From positions 1-64,000 of the forward strand of contig NZ_CABVLY010000002.1 of the NCBI RefSeq assembly GCF_902498995.1: a DNA stretch of 64,000 bases, read 5' to 3'. A model generated the notes under the pieces. The model ran no database searches and was not told the DNA's origin. It worked only from the letters and a program-made list of their open reading frames with translations. This document shows positions 58,576-64,000 of the stretch, piece after piece. Within the stretch, counting starts at the first letter, position 1. Each line of letters begins with the position of its first letter. The stretch is from Burkholderia anthina (GTDB lineage Bacteria > Pseudomonadota > Gammaproteobacteria > Burkholderiales > Burkholderiaceae). The position numbers and the translations under genes were made by a program.

Positions 58576-59403
58576 TCAGTTGACCTGCAGCTGGCCGCCG
58601 CGGCCGAGGCCGCCCTTGACGTCCTGCGCCTTGTAGCTGCGCAGGGCGACGACCATCTTGTTGTACGCGTCGATGAATGCGACAACCGTCGCCTTGCCTT
58701 CCGGCGTCGACGAGAAGCCGGCGAGCGCACCGCCCACGCCGCCGCCGAAGCCGCCGAGCGCCGCGCCGTAGTTGGTCGCCGTCGAGCTGCCTTCGGATGC
58801 CGCGATCTGCACGGCCGAGCGCACGTCGAACAGCGTCAGCGTCACGACCGATGCCTTCGTCTGCAGGTGGCCGGCCACCGCCGCCACCGCGCTGTTGCCG
58901 ATCAGCCCGCCGATCATGCTGCCGATGCCGCCGATCGGCGAATCGTTGATGACGATCTGCGGTTCCATGTAGTAGTCGGCCGCGACGCGCTGCCCCTTGT
59001 GCTGCTTCGAGCCCGCGCGGTATTCGCCCGAGTTGCGCTGCAGTTGCGTGATGCGCGACAGGCGCGCGTCGCTCTTCTGGTTGCCGATCGACGTGATCAC
59101 GAAGCAGTTGGACTGCTGGACGGCCAGCCGCAGCAGCGGGTCGATGGTCGTCATCTTGGTCGCGCTGCCGAACGGGCCCCACCAGTCGGCATTGCGGCCG
59201 TCGTCGACGGCGATCGTGCCGAGCGGCGACGTGCAGCGCTGCAGGCCCGAATCGGCACCGGCGCTGGTGCCGCCGGCGGCGGCACCCGTCACGCCGGCAT
59301 TCTGGCCGCCGGGCGTCACCACACCGCCGCAGCCGGCGACGGACGCGCAAAGCGCTGCAACCAGCGCACCTTGAGTAAGACGTTGGGAAAGGATGGTCTT
59401 CAT
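58576..59403 (-). CDS. CsgG/HfaB-like outer-membrane lipoprotein
   Basis: 275 aa. Signal peptide with lipobox VAGC (Cys25). The segment PLGTIAVDDGRNADWWG, then LLRLAVQQSNCFVITS, resembles the CsgG-type core (strand, DF-like turn, helix, then strand), and the Gly-rich IGGIGSMIGGLIGNSAVAAV may insert in a membrane. In curli, CsgG forms the secretion pore; other members anchor holdfast or have unknown roles. No curli subunits are encoded here. Located between the two other lipoprotein genes with about 120 bp on each side. Confidence 0.7.
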   Translation of the reverse strand: MKTILSQRLTQGALVAALCASVAGCGGVVTPGGQNAGVTGAAAGGTSAGADSGLQRCTSPLGTIAVDDGRNADWWGPFGSATKMTTIDPLLRLAVQQSNCFVITSIGNQKSDARLSRITQLQRNSGEYRAGSKQHKGQRVAADYYMEPQIVINDSPIGGIGSMIGGLIGNSAVAAVAGHLQTKASVVTLTLFDVRSAVQIAASEGSSTATNYGAALGGFGGGVGGALAGFSSTPEGKATVVAFIDAYNKMVVALRSYKAQDVKGGLGRGGQLQVN

Positions 59404-59523
59404 GTCGTTGTCGATCGATAGAGTCGTTGTTCGGCTTATGTGTCCGTGCGAACTTCGATAAGCCCCCCGGCGTGGCGCGCGATGGTGGTCTCCCCGCTGC
59501 AGCCCCCGTTGCTGTCGGCCCGG

Positions 59524-60111
59524 TCAGTAGTACCAGTACGTCTGATGCCAGACGCCGTAGTACGGATAGCCCGAATTCCAATAGCCGTAATAGACGTCAC
59601 GCCACTGCGTGCGCCATTTCCAGTCTTCTTCGTCTTCCTTCTTGGCCTTGCGGGCGAGCTCGAGCAGCTTCTTCGATTCCTTGTCGCCGCGGGCCGCCGC
59701 GATCGACAGCCACTTGTCCGCTTCGCGCGGATCGGAGCCCATCTCCTCGAGGCCGAACAGATAGAAACTGCCGAGCGCCTTCTGCGCCTGCAGATCGCCC
59801 CGCTCGGCTGCATCACGCATCCACTTGAGTGCCTGGTAGCTGTCCTGGCGCACGCCGTCGCCGCGGAAATAGCGCAGACCGAGGTCGTAGGCGGCCTTCG
59901 GCTGGGTCTTCGCGGCCTGCTTCAGCGATACGATGCGCGGGTCTTCACGGTCGTCCGAATCGTCCCTTTTTTGATAGGACACCTGATCTTTTGGACGATC
60001 AAAACAACCGGTTTCATCGCAGATCCGCACCGTGTTGCTCGTAACGGACGGATCCTGCGCGCACGCGGCCAATAGCAACAGCAGCCCCGGTGCAAGTAAA
60101 CGGCGAACCAT
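59524..60111 (-). CDS. Sel1-repeat lipoprotein
   Basis: 195 aa from ATG 60111 (GGGGAAGA upstream). Lipobox LAAC near residue 16. Two Sel1-type TPR-like repeats: AAYDLGLRYFRGDGVRQDSY and AQKALGSFYLFGLEEMG, then a charged helix (LLELARKAKKEDEEDWKW) and a Tyr/Trp-rich tail. Cys pair in the N-terminal part (ICDETGCFD). Sel1 proteins act as scaffolds in envelope complexes. It is the first gene of the lipoprotein row and is divergent from the HTH-receiver gene, with a 359-bp A/T-rich gap between. Confidence 0.8.
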   Translation of the reverse strand: MVRRLLAPGLLLLLAACAQDPSVTSNTVRICDETGCFDRPKDQVSYQKRDDSDDREDPRIVSLKQAAKTQPKAAYDLGLRYFRGDGVRQDSYQALKWMRDAAERGDLQAQKALGSFYLFGLEEMGSDPREADKWLSIAAARGDKESKKLLELARKAKKEDEEDWKWRTQWRDVYYGYWNSGYPYYGVWHQTYWYY

Positions 60112-60388
60112 TTTTTTGTCTTCCCCACGTTTTATCTGCGCCGCACTGTCTCGCGCCCCATTCACCCCCGCGAGCGCGCACCCGGTTTGCGCGCGGCGAG
60201 GCGAATACAATCCGCCAACGCCGACACGCAGTCCAAGGCTCTCTCAGGTTCTCTTTCGAATCGTTCAGTCACCTCGTCGCAGCCGCTTTTCGCTGTGCCG
60301 ACTGTTGTCGACATCAGCTTTCAAACCTGACGCGACAAACAATAGTGACGTGGTGAGCAATAATAATGAAGAAATATGGCATGTCAAG

Positions 60389-60437
60389 GTGATTTGTGAT
60401 TTCAAAGTTTGCGTATCGCGTCACTTTTGAATATCCT
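60389..60437 (+). promoter_or_regulatory. Promoter and direct repeat of the HTH-receiver gene
   Basis: Tandem GTGATTT-GTGATTT (60389-60402) is followed by TTGCGT (60409-60414), 17 bp, TATCCT (60432-60437), a fair sigma-70 promoter 33 bp before ATG 60471. The repeat touching the -35 could be bound by the gene product itself. The gap is markedly A/T-rich compared with the rest. Confidence 0.5.
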
Positions 60438-60470
60438 CTTCGTCGCTGAAACCCGGGAGACCCCTTCAAG

Positions 60471-61343
60471 ATGTCCAATAGCGAGCAGGCCAACGTCGAT
60501 CTCATCACCGCCACCAAGGTGCGCGATCTGCTGACGCGCAACGGCATTCCGCCGCGCAGTCACAACACGACGATCGCGAACGTGCTCGGCCTGAGTTTCT
60601 CGGTCGTCACGCGCAAGATGAAAGGCCTGATCCCGTGGAACCTGTCGCAGCTGCAGGACATCGCGACGCACTTCGGCGTGCCGCCCGCGTTCCTGCTCGA
60701 CGACAAGGGCGCGCAGCCCGCCGCCGCCGAGATGATCGACGCGACGCTCGTGATCGAATCGCGCCGCTTTCGCTGCCGCGCGGCGATCTCGACGAAGGCC
60801 AGCAGCCAGATCGAAACGGATTTCGTCGCGCTGCAGTGGCAGGGCGAATGGATCGTCACCGAACGCCAGCACGCGCGCGAAGGGCGCACGTATCCGGTCG
60901 ACGTCATCGAGCTGCGCTCGAGCCAGCCGAACGTGTATGCGGCTCGCATCGCGGTGGTCGACGATTCGCAGGACGTCGCCGAAACCCTCTGCGAATACTT
61001 CATCGAAAAGGGCGTGAATGCGATCCCGTACTATGACGGCGCATCGTTCCGCAAGGCGCTGGAGGTCGAGGATTTCGACGGCTACATCCTCGACTGGATG
61101 CTCGGCGACCAGACGGCCGCCGATCTCGTGCGCGGCATCCGCTCGAGCGAGAACGGCGGTGCGCCGATCTTCCTGCTGACCGGCAAGATCTCGACCGGCG
61201 AAGCGAGCGAGGACGAGATCGCGCATATCGTGTCGCACTACAACGCGCGCTGCGAGGAAAAACCCGTGCGCCTGCCGATCCTGTTCGCCGAAGTGGCGCG
61301 CGAACTGAAGATCGCGCTGCCGGCCGCCGCCGTGCCGAACTGA
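60471..61343 (+). CDS. Response regulator with N-terminal HTH (BetR/XRE-like) and C-terminal receiver
   Basis: 290 aa. Residues about 10-80 form a lambda-repressor-like HTH of the BetR type (NTTIANVLGLSFSVVTRKMK; LQDIATHFGVPPAFLL). A linker of about 75 residues follows, and from about 162 a receiver: VVDDSQ, phospho-Asp in FDGYILDWMLGDQ, Thr in FLLTGK, Lys in EEKPV. The domain order is the reverse of most response regulators. GGGAGA lies before ATG 60471. It heads a run with an exported protein and a hybrid kinase, its likely partner. Confidence 0.88.
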   Translation: MSNSEQANVDLITATKVRDLLTRNGIPPRSHNTTIANVLGLSFSVVTRKMKGLIPWNLSQLQDIATHFGVPPAFLLDDKGAQPAAAEMIDATLVIESRRFRCRAAISTKASSQIETDFVALQWQGEWIVTERQHAREGRTYPVDVIELRSSQPNVYAARIAVVDDSQDVAETLCEYFIEKGVNAIPYYDGASFRKALEVEDFDGYILDWMLGDQTAADLVRGIRSSENGGAPIFLLTGKISTGEASEDEIAHIVSHYNARCEEKPVRLPILFAEVARELKIALPAAAVPN

Positions 61344-61385
61344 CACCCCAACGACAACCAACCATTACACCAACGAGGAAAAGAC

Positions 61386-61886
61386 ATGCGAGTTTCGACG
61401 ATGTGGATCAAGAGCGTGGCCGCGGCGGCCCTGCTCGGCATGGCCGCCGCGAGCTGGGCCGCGCCCTTCACGTTCACCGTCGACGGCAGCATCGGCCGCA
61501 GCAACCAGCCCGGCAAAACGTCGTTCGTCTTTTCCGAGCAGGCGCTGATGGCGCTGCCGCAGCACACGATCGTCACGTCGACGAGCTGGACGCCGACGTC
61601 GACCTTCACCGGCCCGAGCCTGTCCGACGTGCTGAAGACGGTCGACGCGCACGGCACCGAGATCGAGTTCCGCTGCATCGACGAATACACGTTCACGATC
61701 CCCGTCTCGGACGCCGACAAGTACGGCGTGATCCTCGCGCGCACGATGAACGGCAAGGTGCTCGACAACGACAACTACGGCCCGCTGTGGGTCATGTATC
61801 CGCGCGACCAGTATCCCGACGAACTGAAGACGCCGCTCGGCGAAGCGAAGTTCGCGTGGCAGATCATCGGCCTGACCGTGAAGTAA
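61386..61886 (+). CDS. Exported molybdopterin-oxidoreductase-like protein (probable periplasmic sensor)
   Basis: 166 aa with a signal peptide ending ASWA-APFTF. The domain (TFTGPSLSDVLKTVDA; IEFRCIDEYTFTIPVSD; GPLWVMYPRD) resembles the sulfite-oxidase-type molybdopterin fold as found in short versions without obvious catalytic partners. Cys in FRCIDEY could be the cofactor ligand, but the rest of a working active site is not clear. It lies 42 bp after the HTH-receiver gene and 9 bp before the kinase gene, so it probably presents a signal to the kinase periplasmic domain. Confidence 0.72.
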   Translation: MRVSTMWIKSVAAAALLGMAAASWAAPFTFTVDGSIGRSNQPGKTSFVFSEQALMALPQHTIVTSTSWTPTSTFTGPSLSDVLKTVDAHGTEIEFRCIDEYTFTIPVSDADKYGVILARTMNGKVLDNDNYGPLWVMYPRDQYPDELKTPLGEAKFAWQIIGLTVK

Positions 61887-61895
61887 GCGCGCGAC

Positions 61896-63713
61896 ATGAG
61901 GCTGAGGCGCGGACGATGGAAAAACCAGAAAATCATCGTGGTTCTGGGAACGCTGTGGATCATGGGATTCGCGGCGTGGGCGTTCCTGCTGTCGGACCTG
62001 CTCGCGACGTCGGTCAACGAGGGGGGGCTCGAAGGGCCGCGTGAAGGCGTGTTCTGGACCGCCGCGCAATACCGCAACGTCTATACGCGCTTCGACCGCC
62101 AGTTGATCCTCTACGCGACGCACGTGGACGACAACTTCGATCACGTGCAGATGCAGCTCGACAGCCTGTCGGTGTCGTTCGGGTTCCTGCAGCGGCCGTC
62201 CGAGGTGTCCGAATACTGGCTGCGCATCCCGCGCGCGCGCGACGAAATCGCGGTGCTCGGCGAATTCATGACGCACCTGAAGCACGACGTGGCAGCGCTG
62301 CGCGACGCGCCGAAGGGTGCGCCGCGCGTGATGGACGAGGTCGACCGGTACTGGCCGAAGGTCAACGGCCTCGCGAACTACTTCCGCGCGATCGAGATGG
62401 CGCAGCGCGACTTCACGTTCCATCAGCTGAAGGAAAAGCAGCGCGCGATCCTGTCGCTCGGCATCATCCTCGGCGTGATCCTGTGCGCGCTGTTCCTGCT
62501 GCTGTTCTATACGATGCGTACGCGCGACGACCTGCTCGAGCGGCAGGACGCGGCGCTCGACGCGGAACGCAAGGCATCCGATCGCGCGTTCGAGATGATC
62601 GAGGCGAAGAACGCGTTCCTCGGGATGGTCAGCCACGAGCTGCGCACGCCGCTGCAGGCGATCTGCGGGTCGATCGAGATCCTGCTTGCGCGGCCGCAGT
62701 CCGATGCGAACCTGAAGACGATCCGGCGGCTGCAGAATTCCGCGTCGTCGCTCGAAGCGCTGGTCAAGGATCTGACCGACTACATCAAGCTGCGCTCCAC
62801 CAAGCGCCTCGCCGAATCGGAGACGGTCGGCATGGCGTCGCTGCTCGCCGAGGTGCTCGATCCGCTGCGCGAGAAGATCGCGGCCAGGCGGATCGAGGTC
62901 GTGCAGCAGGTCGAGCCGCACGATCTCGCGATCCGCTCCGATCGCAAGCTGTTGCGGCAGGTGCTGTCGAACCTGATCGAGAATTCGGTCAAGTACACCC
63001 TCGACGGATCGGTCCGCGTATCGATCGCGCTCGCCGATGCGCCGGCCGGCCGGCAACTGAAGCTCGCCGTGCGCGACACGGGTGCCGGCATCGCGAAGCA
63101 GCACCTGCCGAAAATCTTCGAGCCGTTCTACCGCGCGAACGACGCGGTCGGCCTGCACGTGGACGGGATCGGCATGGGGCTCGCCGTCGTGCGCGAAATC
63201 GTGACGACGCTGCGCGGCCATGTGGACGTGCGCAGCGTCGTCGGCGAAGGCAGCGAGTTCGTCGTGACGCTGCCGGCCGATACGCCGGATGTCGCCGAAA
63301 CGGCCGGCGACGCGCCCGCCTGGGCCGCCGTCGCCACGCATCGCAATCGGCGTGCGCTCGTGGTCGACGACAACGACAACGCGCGCGAGACGCTCGGCGC
63401 GATGCTGTCCGCACTGGGCTTCGACGCCGATCTGTGCGGCACCGGGCACGAAGGCATCACGCGTTTCGGCGAAGGACACTACGATCTCGTGGTGCTCGAT
63501 CTCGAACTGCCGGACCTGAGCGGCTTCGAAGTCGCGCAGCGGATCCGGACGGTCGCGCAGCCGGACGGCGACGGGCGGTTCCCGTCGCTGCTCGGCGTCA
63601 GCGCATACGAATCGGCCGCGCTGCGTCAGAACCGGCGCGTGTTCGACGCATTCCTGCCGAAGCCGGTTCACCTGAGCGAACTCGGCGCACTCGTCGAGAA
63701 GCTGCTCGGCTGA
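61896..63713 (+). CDS. Hybrid histidine kinase with C-terminal receiver
   Basis: 605 aa. TM1 residues about 13-33, periplasmic helical domain, TM2 about 187-207, short coiled coil, HisKA with SHELRTPLQ, HATPase with NLIENSVKY, DTGAGI and DGIGMGLAVV (Gly-Met in place of Gly-Leu), then a receiver with VVDDND, phospho-Asp in VVLDLELPDLSG and KPV Lys. Two phosphorylatable receivers therefore exist in this operon, one here and one in the HTH protein. No Hpt is encoded, so either transfer is direct to the HTH protein or a separate Hpt is used. Confidence 0.88.
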   Translation: MRLRRGRWKNQKIIVVLGTLWIMGFAAWAFLLSDLLATSVNEGGLEGPREGVFWTAAQYRNVYTRFDRQLILYATHVDDNFDHVQMQLDSLSVSFGFLQRPSEVSEYWLRIPRARDEIAVLGEFMTHLKHDVAALRDAPKGAPRVMDEVDRYWPKVNGLANYFRAIEMAQRDFTFHQLKEKQRAILSLGIILGVILCALFLLLFYTMRTRDDLLERQDAALDAERKASDRAFEMIEAKNAFLGMVSHELRTPLQAICGSIEILLARPQSDANLKTIRRLQNSASSLEALVKDLTDYIKLRSTKRLAESETVGMASLLAEVLDPLREKIAARRIEVVQQVEPHDLAIRSDRKLLRQVLSNLIENSVKYTLDGSVRVSIALADAPAGRQLKLAVRDTGAGIAKQHLPKIFEPFYRANDAVGLHVDGIGMGLAVVREIVTTLRGHVDVRSVVGEGSEFVVTLPADTPDVAETAGDAPAWAAVATHRNRRALVVDDNDNARETLGAMLSALGFDADLCGTGHEGITRFGEGHYDLVVLDLELPDLSGFEVAQRIRTVAQPDGDGRFPSLLGVSAYESAALRQNRRVFDAFLPKPVHLSELGALVEKLLG

Positions 63714-63767
63714 ACGCGGCGGGTAGGGTTGCGTGCGGCGTCGGCCGCGCCCGCTTCAGCTCCGCGT

Positions 63768-64000
63768 CTACTCGCCGATCAGATGCAGCACGATGTCGCG
63801 CCGGTGCGGCGCGCGGCGATGCTCGAACAGGTAGATGCCCTGCCAGGTGCCGAGCACCATGCGTCCGTGCTCGACCGGGATCGACAGCTGCACCTGCGTG
63901 AGCGCCGCGCGCAGATGCGCGGGCATGTCGTCGGCGCCTTCGGTGTCGTGCTCGTAGCGCGTATCGTCCTCGGGCGCGAGTGTCGCGAAGTAGCGTTCGA
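63768..64000 (-). CDS. yjbQ: YjbQ family protein, start outside window
   Basis: Minus-strand 3' part of about 77 codons, ending at 63768. It reads HDTEGADDMPAHLRAAL, then HGRMVLGTWQGIYLFEH, both diagnostic for the YjbQ/UPF0047 family, which has weak thiamine-phosphate synthase activity in vitro but no settled role. The stop is 54 bp from the stop of the kinase gene (convergent). The N-terminus lies beyond 64000. Confidence 0.88.
   Translation of the reverse strand, partial: ERYFATLAPEDDTRYEHDTEGADDMPAHLRAALTQVQLSIPVEHGRMVLGTWQGIYLFEHRRAPHRRDIVLHLIGE

Overview
The window is a GC-rich, densely coded stretch of a betaproteobacterial genome. It is almost certainly Burkholderia, most like a cepacia-complex species and probably a secondary chromosome. 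The evidence is codon use, the many LysR regulators, a Burkholderia-type porin, acdS with its Lrp regulator, choXWV, a two-partner secretion locus with ESPR-type signal peptides, and DUF3422/DUF3304 proteins. I saw no rRNA, tRNA, CRISPR array, transposase or phage gene.

Layout. (1) 1-2.3 kb: end of a polyamine ABC operon (potG, partial potH, minus strand). (2) 2.4-5.2 kb: cyanate detoxification, with cynT-cynS plus a guanine-deaminase-like gene read leftwards from divergent cynR. (3) 5.3-10.7 kb: DUF3304 protein, a DUF3422 membrane protein, two LysR regulators and small unknown genes. (4) 11.0-15.6 kb: a compact run of a formaldehyde-activating-enzyme homologue, aldo/keto reductase, semialdehyde dehydrogenase and MFS carrier, followed by two unusual orphan ORFs. 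(5) 16.9-25.2 kb: two divergent LysR genes, a hairpin-rich intergenic element, then an aldehyde dehydrogenase / MFS / enolase-superfamily / GMC oxidoreductase catabolic cassette. (6) 25.3-30.3 kb: choV-choW-choX quaternary-amine ABC transporter, divergent from a porin; an unusual inverted repeat lies between them. (7) 30.6-34.7 kb: acyltransferase, phospholipid N-methyltransferase and pyruvate oxidase poxB. (8) 35-40.4 kb: two Lrp-type regulators, an orphan E1-type 2-oxoacid dehydrogenase (AceE/MdeB-like) and acdS; I read this as a module that makes and consumes 2-oxobutyrate. (9) 40.8-49.4 kb: a TpsB transporter and two tandem TpsA adhesins with almost identical N-terminal thirds and GLUG-repeat C-terminal parts. 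(10) 49.5-60.1 kb: an Rcs-like phosphorelay (RcsB-like regulator, two membrane hybrid kinases, one with a receiver that has lost its phospho-Asp) and three lipoprotein genes. (11) 60.4-63.7 kb: a second signalling set, consisting of a regulator with N-terminal HTH and C-terminal receiver, a small exported molybdopterin-oxidoreductase-like protein and a hybrid kinase. (12) The window closes in yjbQ.

The most novel-looking parts are the surface-adhesin/Rcs-like/lipoprotein region with its degenerate receiver, the HTH-receiver/exported sensor/kinase trio, and a roughly 20-bp sequence shared by the start of one LysR gene and the choX-porin promoter region. All functions are read from sequence alone and need similarity searches to confirm.
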